Part shown: in pieces, positions 37,901 to 52,900 of the stretch
How positions within the stretch are numbered: the stretch's first letter is position 1
How the letters are laid out: every line of letters starts with the position of its first letter
Assembly: GCA_963662175.1 (NCBI GenBank)
Contig: OY759222.1
Coordinates: 1,408,713-1,472,712 of the forward strand
Direction of reading: 5' to 3'
DNA length: 64,000 nt
Source of the DNA: Aradus depressus
Taxonomy: Eukaryota > Arthropoda > Insecta > Hemiptera > Aradidae
Program-made: the position numbers and the translations under genes
Notes under the pieces: generated by a model
Seen by the model: only the letters and a program-made list of their open reading frames with translations
Told to the model about the DNA's origin: nothing
The model's database searches: none

Positions 37901-40900
37901 AAAAAACTTAATGTTAATTTAAAATTCTAAAAAAATGTATTTTGTAAGTTTAATTTGCCTAAAAGAAATTCTCTTTAAAATATTTTTTCAATCCCATCAT
38001 TCTTGAAGCAAAAAAAAAAAAATAATAATAGTAAAGAAGACAAAAATAAGACATGGTGACCCTTAGGCCTATTGCAACCTTCCGATTAATTTTTAAAAAT
38101 CTGAAAATTTACAAACAAGTGTTCTTCACCAAATGAAACTTGTGTTTGGGGAAGTGTATTTAAAAGTATGTAGCTATTTAGACATTTTGGTTTGTGAATC
38201 ATCAAAATACACTACTTTCTTCCTTTCTGAATGAGAAAAAAGTTCCAAGAAGTAAGTGCATTAAAAATATTAGTTCCTTCATGAGTCCATTTTTCTTGAT
38301 ATTATATATATTATATTCATGACTTGTAATAGTTATGGGGTTCTTGTGTAAGGGTAAATATTTGTTCTATGTCTCATTGAATAAATAAAATATAAAGAGT
38401 GCAGATAATGACAAGACTATGGTTTTTAAATATTTCTGTACAGTTTGTTGTTTGATCGGTGTTATTTGTTATTCTTAATGCTTTCTCTTCTTTCTCAAGC
38501 TAGAAGCTAGAATGTTTTACAACGTAGTCTCCTCATAGACAGTGTTGTTTTCATTTTAGAAAACTGTTTTTTAAAAATGACGGATTAGCTATCGATTCAT
38601 CATTATTGAAAAATGATAATAACAATTCAGTGATAATAACAATTCAGGAAAGAGTCTGGTCGGTTTATGAACCATGCTCTGGTGCTAGCTATAAAATAGG
38701 TTGTGTTTTTGTTTGATACAGACTGTATCTGTAAGTGAATTGATGTATTCAAGTATGTTTATTGTGTTCTATCAATATCCTATTTCTTTTATTCTACTAA
38801 CCCACTTAAATCCTAATTGAAAATAAAAACATGAAAAAGAATCATTATTAGAGCTTCAGTGTTAAAAGTTATGGTTGATTCATATCTATAGATATCACAT
38901 CATATCTATTTATATTTCCATTTGCTTGCAAACCAAACTTAATTTCTTCATTTTCTTTGTTAGTCCATTGAAACATTTTGTCTAAAATTTTAATCCTAAA
39001 CTGATAAACATTATTTTTTTTATTAATTGGTCAGCATTAATTGAAATATTATTTTATTGAATATTACAACATAAATAATAAATTAAGTATATGAATTTTA
39101 TTGGCAAATATATATAGGTATATTCAAATAAATATGAATTTAACTTTGTATTCGGTTTATTTGAAATAAATCGAATACAAAGTGTTTATTTATGAAGAAA
39201 ACTACTAGTGAAATGATGCGGTAAACGGTTAATTTTCGAAGAAACCCAATACAGTTTATAGCCATACTTGTTTATGATTTTCCTGACTTCATCCTGTCTG
39301 ATGTAGTTTCTGCGCATGTCATCGTCTCTGAAAAGTAGAAGGGGTTCTTATCACCTCATATCACTTCCGGATTCGTTTTGAATGATCCAGTTTCCGCACA
39401 TGTTTTAGCTACAACAATCAGTTTAAAGCTGGTCATTTTTATTGTACATTTTCAATGACGGAAATAGTGATGAACAGTGTGAGACCAACTTTATAGAATG
39501 AAAATAGTGATAATTTGGACTATTTAGTGTTTCCTCTCTGACGATTGTATGTTTATGTGGTAACTAAGATAATGTTCAATATATTGTCTCATTAGTACAA
39601 TGTCTGTAATATATAACAGCAATATTCCTTTGTCTATCATGGATGTTTGCATGTTTTGAACAGAAGCAGACGATGAGGCTAACGATGTTCACGATAGTAG
39701 AGCGTTCAACAGAGGTGTATACCACCCCGCAGGACGGCCCTCACTGGACCATCCTTATGCAGCCCTCAGGAACACATTATCTCTACTACAAGATAACAAC
39801 GGTATGCACCCCATTCCTCATATTTCTCTAATATATTTTTCTTATGCAGGTCCGTTATAAAAAAACAAAATGGCCACATCAGAAACATGTATGTATTTTT
39901 TCTTTACTATTAATTCTTAACTGAGTAAAGTATAAAACTATTATTTGCAATAAAAAAAAGGTTATACTTAAATAAATACAGGTTTTTAAATTTGTTTCCA
40001 TACATTGAACTATTTCTTACAGAAATGAATTGTACATTCTTTGGAGAACTAAAATTGTGTTCAGATTGGTTCTGTCTCAAGTCTGACAACTTTTTGGTGT
40101 ATGGAAATTTCATAAGGAACATTTTTTGTAGATCAATTTTTTGATTGGACTAATCGTGCTCGGCTATCAATCATCAATCGTATCAATTCAAACTGGACGT
40201 CCTACAAAAAAATGTATTTCATATAATATATTCCTTTCAGTTTTCTCGCTTCTAATCAGCATTAGGTATACAACGCAGGTTACTCGCGGGCCACCTACTA
40301 GTTTTTAATAATTTTAAGAGAGCTGAATGTCGATTTTTTATTGAAATTATTATGTTGGTGATGGGCATAATCCCCGTATATCTATACAATATATGTATAT
40401 ATATATAATCGATCACGTTCTTGTGCAACACTCGATTTTTCGCTAAATTTTCATTATTTCTCAAGGAAAAAACTATAAAGCAGGAAAAAACGCTATTGTG
40501 AATAAACCTGTAAAAATTTTGTGAAAAATTCAAGAAAATAAATAAAAGAGAAGGAAGTTTAAAATGATGTTGGATAAAATGGCCATGGATGTGATGTGAT
40601 CCGTCTGTCTGTCTGCAGATGGAGGTGGTGGTGAGGAGGAGAGAGGCCCAGGAGAGGCCACACAAGACCTGGACCCCGAACAGGTAGGACACTACATCAA
40701 GAGTGTCCTCAGGCCCACATACTTCCTCTTCAGGAAGCCCACCTCAGTCAGTGAACCTCAGTCCGACCAGGAGGACAACGGTAATATTGGTTTTTAGTGT
40801 AGTTTAGAACCTCTGTTTTCTTGTGTCTCTTGTACAGCCCCAACTGTGGACAGACTTCTGATGTGGTGTGTACGGTACCCGAACCTCACGAAATTTTCTA

Positions 40901-43900
40901 GACAACTCCTTTTATTATAGCTGTTATATGATTTTATAAGCTGTTATATGATTTTATAAGCTGTTATATGATTTTATAAGCTGTTATATGATTTTATAAG
41001 CTGTTATATGATTTTATAAGCTGTTATATGATTTTATAAGCTGTTATATGATTTTATAAGCTGTTATATGATTTTATAAGCTGTTATATGATTTTATAAG
41101 CTGTTATATGATTTTATAAGCTGTTATGTGATTTTATTATAGCTGTTATATTATACGATTATAAGAGCCACCGGCAAATCAGATGAAGAACCGTCTTTTT
41201 GCTCTGACTTTTTTCAAGTGAATGAAATTATTAATGTTCGATTTTGAGATTGAGTCTCAGTTTGAAGATTGCCATCAATCACTAACACAGATAGACATCA
41301 TTAAAATGGCTAAATCGGTTTCAGGGGACCTTGAAATGTGAAATCCTGTTGAAAACTGGGATCTCGAATTGCAGGATAACTCTCCGTACAATGAGCACAT
41401 TGACACCAAATCGTTTCTGAATTGCAGGTTTTGTCCATCTTTGTTGAAACAAAATGCAATTAATTATTATATTATAATTTTCCAAAGTAAATTTACTAGA
41501 ATCAATACATCTTTTTCGTTTTTAATTGTATTAAAAATATTTATAGATAAATTGGAAATAACATAAATTGTATATGAGACTAAGTCCCATCAATAAAGAT
41601 TATTATTATTAGATCTTAAAAAAACAGGCTCACATGAGATTAATAATAATAAAATTAAAATAAATGATAATGTAATATATAATAAAGTTAACATTTACAA
41701 AAGTTATTTTTTTCTATTGTAGTTTTATTTAAAAACTAACTTTTTTAATTTTTACTACGATATTTATAGTTGGAGAGTGCAGTGTTATAGTAGATAGTAA
41801 GCATTGGGATGTTTCAGAAGAGGAGGCGGAAGGCGGTCTGGTGGAGCTGGGAGGCGGCGGCCTGGTGGAGGTGGGAGGCGGCTATACAGAAGGAGGAGCA
41901 GTCTACCAACCAGGTCACTTATATTGTCATTTTACCGCATTCAGTCCAATCGATGAACCTAAAGAAACTGCCGTTGTATAGTCATCAATCATGATCCACA
42001 GAAAACCATTTGGGCGGTCGTTCAAATTCTTAATTTGTGTATGCATGTGCACAATATTCAATTAATTTCTCTGTATAACGATAAGTTACTTCAGTTGGCT
42101 AGAACAAAGTTCTGATAAGGCAATGACAAAGTCATCATAACAGAGGGACGCACCGGACCTCCATAATTCTTACTTTATATATATCTATAGTATATCTACT
42201 TGACATTGTTTGCAGAGATACTGTGAAACACTTGATAAAAAAATAAAGAAAAAACGTATATATCAAGTAAGAATTTATATTGTTAAGAACGGTGTCAGGA
42301 GAGCATGGTATTTCATGAAAATATGGTGACAGTTTCTGCAGGTTTTTCCGACCGGGTGTGCGCACAAGCTGATTTCCTGTAGAAATCCTTTATATTTATT
42401 TATTCAATGAGCAATTGAGCATTGAATGCCAAGATATTGCAGTTAAATACAAATTATATAAAATTAAGGATTGCACGACTGTAATAAATAAAAATAATTT
42501 TCATATAATCTTTAAATATAAAATATATTAGTTTAAACAAATATCATATTGAGAGTAAACTGTTTCGTATTGAATTGAGGGCATATTGAGAGCATATTGA
42601 CCATCGTAAATTTAATAAGTAATGTTTTTGTTATGACTAACAACTGTTTTCTGCAAATCAAGCAAACGTTTGAAAAAAAAAAAAATGGGTTCAAAAGAAC
42701 ATTTCAGGACTTGTTTTGCAGACCGGGGCTCCTTCGAAAAAATGTATTCCGTTTAAAATATTTGTTCCGTCTTTCAGGTTCTTTACAAAATTAATTTAAA
42801 AAAGTTTTGATTATGTCAAACATATAATCGGTATCTTGTAAAATGTTCAAACATGGAAGTAAAATGGTCTCAATTGAGTGACATATCACAGTCTGTCTTG
42901 TGGGTTCTTCATTGAGTGACATATCACAGTCTGTCTTGTGGGTTCTTCATTGAGTGACATATCACAGTCTGTCTTGTGGGTTCTTCATTGAGTGACATAT
43001 CACAGTCTGTCTTGTGGGTTCTTCATTGAGTGACATATCACAGTCTGTCTTGTGGGTTCTTCATTGAGTGACATATCACAGTCTGTCTTGTGGGTTCTTC
43101 ATTGAGTGACATATCACAGTCTGTCTTGTGGGTTCTTCATTGAGTGACATATCACAGTCTGTCTTGTGGTTTCTTCATTTTTCTTAGCCAAGTAAAGAGG
43201 CACATTTCTTATCCCATCTGTTTGTGTGATGCAGAAGACGAAGAGGAGCTGCTCCTTCCAGAACTTCTCGATCGCCTTGGATTTAAAAGAAGAGAGCGAG
43301 TAGACGTGAAGAAACCAGGACCTCCTTACGTTCCTCAACTGCAGGTCAGTTCACTTACTTATTTCAACAGATTTTATCTTACTATTGAACCAACACGAAA
43401 CACGTTTAAATAGTTTCCAGCTCCTTAATTATATATATATATTGATACTTGATTCAAATTAATTCAAAACCAATAATTCGAGATGAAAAGAACATTGTTC
43501 AGACGCATTATTATTTTTTTTTTTCTTTTCAATCCGAAACTTTACCAATTAATACTGATTCATATAGAGACATAGGAGATTTTATAAGAATCTTCAGCTG
43601 CGCGAAGACAAATTACGTACTCGTATGTCCTGCTGACGAAATATCTTTATTGGTTACTGATTTTAGTGTCCCTTACATCCCGTCCCATCATCAAACCTAT
43701 GCCCTAGTTCTCAAAATTACAAATTACCAATTAACTTACAGACAAGTGAATCTTCCAAAATGACCTATAAATTCTGTTCCTGATAACATTTTACAAGTCT
43801 TGTAACGTTTTTTAAACGTATAGATTATATATAAAAGTTAGCTGATTAAAAACTGCTAGAACTAAACAATCGCTGGAAAAGTTATTTGGATACTGAAAAG

Positions 43901-46900
43901 TAAATGTTATTTATTAAATCTGAATTTAAAATGTTATGCAATTAAATTTATTTGTTATTAGAAAAAGATAATTTCACTATGAAATAATTTTGAAATTCCA
44001 GTATTTTAATCTTTTTTTCATGTTTATTATTTTGATTTACTGAGTGTTTTTTACATCGTACTTTTCAAAAGACAAAGGCTTTATTTATTATTTGCAACTA
44101 GTATTTATTGTGTATGTATATAATTTAATAATAGTTATTTCTTGTGATTCAGCTGGGCTTTAACAATGAGGTCATATTGCCTACTACCAGAGCGCTCTTT
44201 CGTCAGTCTGGTGGACATGAGCCCTACTCTACTATGGGAGTCCTAAATTTTGCCTACCTTAAATTTTGATAATATGTGAACAATTTATATTATTATTCGC
44301 GAGGTCATTGATCTCTACAAGTTACACTGAATAAAAATCATTTGTTGCTTGTTGATCATCATCTGGGATCGTTCTTATCAGCTAAGTCGTGAAAAATAAG
44401 CCAAGGTATAAATTCACTTTTAATTCCTTAAGATGCCGTCCTTCGGAAGCGATGGTACCGATCCTGTACGATGTCTTGTACTCGTTAAAGACCCCTACCC
44501 TTGGTGAATAAACCTAGGTAGGCAAAATTTTGGACTTAACTATAATTATTTACTGACATAATGAAGAATCAACACTAAATTAAGTTCGAACATTCACAAG
44601 TCCCTGAGTAAAGCACCAACTGATTTTCAACCAAATCGGTGGAGATTGGTTCCATAGGAAGTGTGAAGACATAATTGATTTATTCGCGCTGGGAGGGGGG
44701 GGGGGGATTTATTGATGACTTTTTGTTATATATTATTTATTTTGAAATCATTTTTTTTTCAGGAAGGAGAGACCTCTGAGAAGAAGGCAAACGCAGATAA
44801 AGCTAAAAACAACAGTAAGTTTTCGAATATTTGTGTTGTTGCTGTTGTAGATATTTGTGACTCATGTCTGGATTTCAACTACGAGCTCGTAGAGAGCGCT
44901 CTTGGTGGACATGTGCCCTGCACTACTGCGAGAGTTCTTTATTTTGCTCATGAGGCTCGGACTGCCATTTCCCCACTCCTTCAAATTTTCGTTGTGCATT
45001 ATAAACATAGAGGCTCGATACAGATTCAATTTCACTTTTCACTTATTATCATTACTTCCTATCGAAAAATTTATCAAAAGAAAATAATAGAGGATATTCA
45101 AAGCCGTCTTTAAATAAAGATTTTTCTTGGCTCTGGCAGGGGGGCGGCTTCCAATGCCTCCTACTTGACAAGGAATAAAGAAACACTATACATCTTTTCA
45201 GAGACAAATCGAGGTGATCAATTTCAAAACTACGTTCATTTTTTTCTGAAATACGTTTTTTAATATTTTAATATTGAAAATAAAAATACCAAGTAATTTA
45301 CACACAACTTTTTCGCACGCAAACCTACTTTCAATTATTTTTCAGCTGATTATTACCAGATGTCTATTAATATGTAAATATATTTCATTCCGCAATAACA
45401 ATTTCTAAAGGCTGTTATTGTTTTAATGGCAGCGAGCGGAGGACAGAAAGAGACTGTTGCAGATACACCTCACGTTGGCAACAGCGGGACCCAACGTCGG
45501 CATTCCAAGGTGACATTCTTTATGAAGCTTCTATGTAGAGCTATGTCAAGTATAGGGGAACTTATAGAACCCAACCAGCAAGTACATAACCAGTCTTCAC
45601 CGGGATGTTATGTTTTCTGATCTCATGAATCCAAAAATGAAAAAAAAAAGACTGGGCTATGTTTAATCCTCTGTGCGTATATAGTATATCTGTCCCGGTT
45701 TATATACTCTTATATTTTCAGCCAAATCGGCCAAAGGGAGGGAGCTGGGGGAGGAGGGGGGGGGGATGGGTTCTCAACTTGAAAACTACCTACGTACTGA
45801 ATTTATCGACACAACATTTTGTATGAAGATTATCGATTGGAAAACCAACAGGAGGGGGAACGAAAATTGTGTTTGCACTGGGAATGGTGATTCACCGACG
45901 GGTTTTTTTGTTAACAGACACATAGACATATTCATTGACAAATGACTATATTGATCTTTCTAATACATATCTAGATAAGAATCGACGGTGATAAAATTGC
46001 AATATGTATCTTCTCCATACACTCATGATATGCTGACTGTGAAGTTTCTGTTGATTCACCGAAGGCATTTGACTGAAATGTTACTCTGAAAAGTGTCATA
46101 TATACACCACAAACGAAACAATTTCTTGTGACTATGATATTTTTTAGAACTATCACTTTTTTTTTTTTAATTGAAGAAATAAAAGTTAATCTAAATGTTT
46201 TCTATCTTCCAGAGTTCTTCTTGGTCGGAGAAGCTGAGAGCTGAGAAAAAGCTGGCTAAAGAAGTTGAGGTAGATGTGACCACCCCAGAGTACGATGTTG
46301 TGGATACGGACTACGCCTACATACAGTTTAAAGAGAGGTGAGGAATAATAATTAAATTAAAATATTTCCTTTTAAGTCAGCAGGTTTTGAGTTTTTTTGT
46401 TTGTTTCTTACACGATATCTGTCACGTCTGGTTTCAGATTTACACCAAATTTTGAATAAATGTTACTTAGTAACACAGAATCCTATTATTTTTGGCTACA
46501 ATTCAATCAGTGTTTTTTTCTTCTGAACGAAATGCATTGCATTAAAAATATTTTCTTGGAACATATTTGAAAACATTTTCAATTTTTGAATTAGGTATTT
46601 ACGATATTGTGATTTTTTTATTTTAATATTTTTAAATAAGATTTAGAATGTTAATTTATTAGTTTCTTGTTGTATTTCTGGGTACATTTTGCATTTTTAT
46701 ATTTATTTTTATGTTTTAGTTCTTTTGTCTGTTATTCAGTATATATTTTTTGAATCTTTCTTTGCTAAGCTGTACTAACTTACTATTTGTATCTTATTAT
46801 TTACTGTGTGTACTTTCTACCTAAAATATATAAAGTTTCATATATATTAAAATAGATGTTTGAATTTTTTTAATTTTATATTATATTTTCATTTTATTTT

Positions 46901-49900
46901 TTACTTAATTTTTCATCGTAATATCGTTTAAACATAGCTTTCCGTAATTTTGTTTTTGTTTTGATTGTAAGTAAATTTCCAATATTACTCTAGTTTTTTC
47001 TGCGAAACATATCAGCAAAATGTTCGTATAGGAAATGTTAAAATATAGGGCTAATAAAGAGATGGCCGCTCTGAGATGTACAGTTGATAACATGCACTGT
47101 AACCTACCATTTTTGTATACTCGAGAGATCACTGACGCCTTGATCTACGTTTAAAACATTTTTTAATAAAAACTACCAAAGAAAAAGGTGCACTATTTTC
47201 AATGAAATTCGATTTGAGTGACCTCACTTACTACGTGTTGAGTGGCTACCAGAAGAATTGTAATTCTATTTGTATCGAGGTTCAGTCAAGATAGAATATA
47301 CACCACCAATCGAGTTCGCCGGTAGCTCAGTGGTATGCGTGCTTGCTTACTGAGTTCAAAGTCGCTGGTTAAAAACCAGACCGACGAGGCCCTTAGTTTA
47401 TTTTATCTGGAAAGTAAAAAAAAGACTTAAGCACTCCCTCCTTCGGATGGGACGTCCAGCTATGGTCTCGAGCTTGTACGATGTAAGGTACTCGTTAAAG
47501 AACCCTACCCTACGTGAATGAAAAATTTAGGATTAGGCAAAATTTAGGACTGCCGTAGTAGAATCTAGTTCATGTCCACCAGAGTGACGAAAGAGCGCTC
47601 TGCTAGTAGGCGATTCGACCTCGTAGTTAAAGCCCGGGTTTGAGTCACAATAACTGTAAAGGCTCATATATATTAAAATATACGTTCGAATTCTTATTTT
47701 TAACTTCATTTTTCGTCGCATTAGCGTTTAAACATGGCTTTCTGTAATTTTGTTTTCATGTTGATTGTAAGTAAATTTCCAATATTACTCAAGATTTTAT
47801 TCCATATGTATATATATCGGGAGTAATATATATATGTATCGATCCCCAGAACCCTCTAAGGACGACACATATTGATATTCAGCCATATCGGCCAAAGGGA
47901 AGGGGGGCCAGAGAAGGGGCTCAACTTAAATACCCTAATAATAGCCGATGTAATGAACGAATATATCGACACAATTTTTTGTATGAGGATTCAGAAGGCC
48001 TTATGTAAGTCAAATATTTAGTTTAAGCCGAAACGGATGGTTGGCTTTGGAGGGAGAGCGGAAACGTAATTGATTAATTCGTGCTGGGGAAGTACAAAGC
48101 CGGTGAATCATTTACAGTCATTCATTGTTATATATAAGTTGATGTTATGTTTCAGTATCCGGTCCTGGAAAGAAGGCGAGCACATCGTGAACACAGTGGC
48201 CAAGCTGCTCCATGTCCCGCAGGCCGCCTTCAGTCACGCCAGGTCAACACAACTTTTGTATTCTAACAACTAACAACTCTCAGGAACCTACTATTTTGTA
48301 TTTTGAACTGTTGCCTCTCAATTTGTGTATTAATTACTTCTTGTTTCAAAAAAACTTTATATTTATGAAATCCCATTGTGTCCACTCACTGTGCGAAGGG
48401 CGCGGGTTTGTTCATCTCCGAGGCTCCTACGTTGATTATCAGGAAGTTTAAAAGAAAACCTTGAGTACACCATTTTTTAGATTGGACCCTCAGCAAAATT
48501 CAGGACTTCCACAATCGGGCTCATGTCCATGAAAAAGTACTCTATAGTAGGCGCTTTGACCTCGTAGTTGAATCCCGGGCATGAGTCACAAAAATTAGAG
48601 AAAAAATGTCTACTAGTTACAGCTAGTCGCCATCTTTATTTAGTATACTTAAATACTTAAATGAATTGAGAAATAAATAAAAATCTACAGTGTGTGCAGT
48701 AGAGTTCCGATTTTTCGAGAGTGGATTATCCATGGGTTTCTACTTCGCCCGATTTTCTTTTAAAGAAATTGTAAATTACAAAAGATAGTTTCATTTATCC
48801 TACAAATATTTTGTTACGCAACTCAGTGTAATCTCTAGTCAGTTAGATCTGTGTACAATCTGAGCACTTCTATTAATTTTATTTTTTTGTTTGAATACTT
48901 TTTCAATGACTGCCTTTCAGATTTCAGTCTCGGCGGTTTATGCATGGTTTTTGAATATTCGGGATAACCTTCCCCCAGATAATCCACGTTCTACTGTAGT
49001 CTCATTCTCAACCCTGCCGTGGGGCTCCGGAGATAAAGAGTGCGTTAAAATGTCTCTCCTTATCAAACTATATAAATAAAACTATATATATAAAAACAAA
49101 ATTAATAAATTGAGGGGAAAAGCAACTGTTTTGCTGCTCCTTTGTGGCCAAGCTTGGAATAGAAAAGGACGTTTAACACAATAAACAATATTGTTGATAT
49201 TGTTGCAGGGTGGACCGCAACGAGGTGACGTTCAAGGTGGTGCAGCCGAACCCGTGGGCACTCAATGCATCTGAGGTGGCCAGGAGAGTGGGTAGGTCCT
49301 AAATACACATTTGCACCCTTTTTAAACACGTTGATATGATATTTTCTGAGAACTGTCCTATATTTGCAGAGAACTTGAAGGAAGATGTTCGTCAAGAGAT
49401 AGGAGTCATGATCACCTCAACTGGGATTGGAGATAAGGTGATTATTAATAACTAAACAGGTACTATTCATAGAGAACTGTTAACAACGCACCCACTGAAG
49501 GGTACCGTAGCAAGCATTGCTTTAATGCATTAGTTAATACACATTTAATAATTATATCGTTTGAAATATAGATTTTGTTTAAGCCATGGCATTGTCATAA
49601 AATTCGACAATTTCATGGTTTCCAATCTCGTTTGGTATATCGATTGGACAGTAAAATACATTTTTTTTTAAATTAATATTGTGATAGTGTAGTTCCTAAT
49701 TTCCCCTCTAGAATATTATACGAGTTTTTTTAGTGAAATTATAAACAAAATTTATTTCTGCAATACCTTCATATTTACTTTATAAAAACGCATTGAAAAC
49801 AGTACTTGGATTTATATATCTCGAATTAGTTCGATATTCGAACAGATGATGCAGTGAGTTGCACAGCGACCAGTTTCGGGAGGATTCTCCATCATTAGAC

Positions 49901-52900
49901 CTGGTTTGTCTGCATCTTGAAAGAATTTACTGACTTTTAATACAATTTAGAAAATAGAGAATTAAGTTTTCTTTAACATGAGGGGGGATTTAAAGCAAAA
50001 CTAACTTCCTGCTTAGGCTCCGACTAGGAGAATTGAAAAGTGCATAGAAATTGAAGGGTTGAAGAAAATTTTGACCTACAACGTTAACCCAAAAAACTAA
50101 TAATGAAGTGTAATCATAAGAATGAAAAGGATGAATGTCAATGATAAGTGACATCTTTCATTAGTGAGGACGCCGGTAGCTCAGTGGTATGAGTACTTGC
50201 TTACGGAGCTCAAGATTGCGGGTTCGAAACCCGGTCGAGGACATTAGGTTCTTTTTATCTGGGAGGTGAAAAAACCTTGAAAACGCCGTCCTTCGGATGA
50301 GACGTTCAGCTATGGTCCCGAGCCTGTACGATATCAGGTACTCGTTAAAGATTCCTACCCTTGGTGAATACAAAAAAAGTGTAGACAAATTTAGGACTCA
50401 CTCAGTAGAGTCGGGCTCATGTCCACCAGAGTGACGAAAGAGCGCTCTGGTAGTAGGCGATATAACCTTGTAGTTAAAGCCCGGGCATGAGTAATAATAA
50501 GTAACTCTTTCATTAGTCCAATAAAATAGCTACAAATTATAATGTAATTAATAAATACTTACGAAAAACCAATTTCATGATCGTGTTCCGTATAAAACAT
50601 GCTTCCGAAAATTGCTGTTAGAGTTTCGAATTGCATAACGATCAACTTTGCTGTTGCGAATTTCTCTCCACAATCCATTAAAAAAACTTGCATTTTTCTA
50701 TCTGCCTCTATTTTTTGTAGTGTGTTTGGTATTTGGTTGTGAGAAACTCATTTTGGATGACACAGAACAGAAAACAATTTTCTTATTTCTTTCCTGGGTA
50801 ATTCATCTTTTGTTTTTTTATGTCCTTCAGACGAAGCTGCCATCGGTGTTGAAGCTGGACGGCCGGTCAGACCACGAGGTGGTCGTGGTGGGAGTGGTTG
50901 TGGTCGGGGTACTTGCTGCTGTGGCTCTCTCTGCTGGGGTCCTCTACTTGACCAGGAAACATGGTCACAAGCTGAGGACAGTGGCCAAGGGCGAGTGTGA
51001 GCCCATGAGCAAGCTATACCAGGTACAAACCTTCTGAAAACATTTTTAATGATTCTGATGTGCGAGGTCATTTGTTGGGTAAGTGTTTTCAACTTTCACC
51101 TACATTTGATGACATCTTGTACAAGTATTTGAAGTATGTTCAACTAACCTGCCTCACTCATACACTTGTCTGTGTGAAGTTCGCGTCTCATAGCGCATTC
51201 TAGAATTTTGTATACCGGATGAAACAATTTACAGTTGAGAGACGATTCACACCTCCCTCAGAGTCTTCTGCACCTCCACTGGAGAGGCGGATCTCCAATG
51301 GTTTCACTTTATCACCATTTTTCCCATTTTGAAGTTTTACAGAAAAACAATTTACCGTTTTTTACCGATTGTAGTCGCCAAAAATTGTGACAGAGGCATG
51401 CGCAAAAACTGAGCCATTGGAAACTTATTTAGAAAGAGGAGATAACACCCTTCCTATTTTTCGTCATTTTTCTGTGGGATGCGCAGAAGTCATAACAGTA
51501 TGTCTATATTATGGCTATGAACTGTTGTGGCTTTGCCTTTTTGTTCAACCATTTCTCCAAGATGCTGGAACAGGTAGACAGACAAGCGAAATAATGCATA
51601 AAGAACAATATTTAAAATAAAAATACCTGTCTACTCTGTAACTTTTTCACCGAGTTTCACACAATTTGATAGAAAACATGTTTCTGTTTCCAAGTAAACC
51701 CCCTCGAATCAGTCGTTTCCCCATAATGACGGAACGGACCGTCATGAAAGCTCTAGAGCACATGTTTAACCTGAAACTGATAAAACCCAAATATTCATCC
51801 CCTTACAGTTTTATTAATAAATACTGTGCTGATGTTGTTCTAGGACCTATGTCGTGCTCGAATGTCGGCCAAGACCCCGACGCAGCAGGAGTCGAGCAGC
51901 TCTGTGCCGGCCCACCGGGTCACCACCAGTCTCAGCAAAGAGAGCGATAAAGAGAGTCCATCCTCAAGGTCTTCCACTTCCTCCTGGTAAGTCCTCACAA
52001 CCACTACATCTCTGTCGGCCAAGATCCCGACACAGCAGGAGTCGAGCAGCTCTGTGCCGGCCCACCGGGTCACCACCAGTCTCAGCAAAGAGAGCGATAA
52101 AGAGAGTCCATCCTCAAGGTCTTCCATTTCCTCCAGGTAAGTCCTCACAACCACTACATCTCTGTCGGCCAAGACCCCGACACAGCAGGAGTCGAGCAGC
52201 TCTGTGCCGGCCCACCGGGTCACCACCAGTCTCAGCAAAGAGAGCGATAAAGAGAGTCCATCCTCAAGGTCTTCCACTTCCTCCTGGTAAGTCCTCACAA
52301 CCACTACATCTCTGTTGGCCAAGATCCCGACACAGCAGGAGTCGAGCAGCTCTGTGCAGGCCCACTGGGTCACCACCAGTCTCAGCAAAGAGAACGATAA
52401 AGAGAGTCCATCCTCAAGGTCTTCCACTTCCTCCTGGTAAGTCCTCACAACCACTACATCTCTGTTGGCCAAGATCCCGACACAGCAGGAGTCGAGCAGC
52501 TCTGTGCAGGCCCACCGGGTCACCACCAGTCTCAGCAAAGAGAGCGATAAAGAGAGTCCATCCTCAAGGTTTTCCACTTCCTCCTGGTAAGTCCTCACAA
52601 CCATTACATCTCTGTTGGCCAAGATCCCGACACAGCAGGAGTCGAGCAGCTCTGTGCAGGCCCACCGGGTCACCACCAGTCTCAGCAAAGAGAACGATAA
52701 AGAGAGTCCATCCTCAAGGTTTTCCACTTCCTCCTGGTAAGTCCTCACAACCACTACATCTCTGTCGGCCAAGACCCCGACACAGCAGGAGTCGAGCAGC
52801 TCTGTGCAGGCCCACCGGGTCACCACCAGTCTCAGCAAAGAGAGCGATAAAGAGAGTCCATCCTCAAGGTTTTCCACTTCCTCCTGGTAAGTCCTCACAA

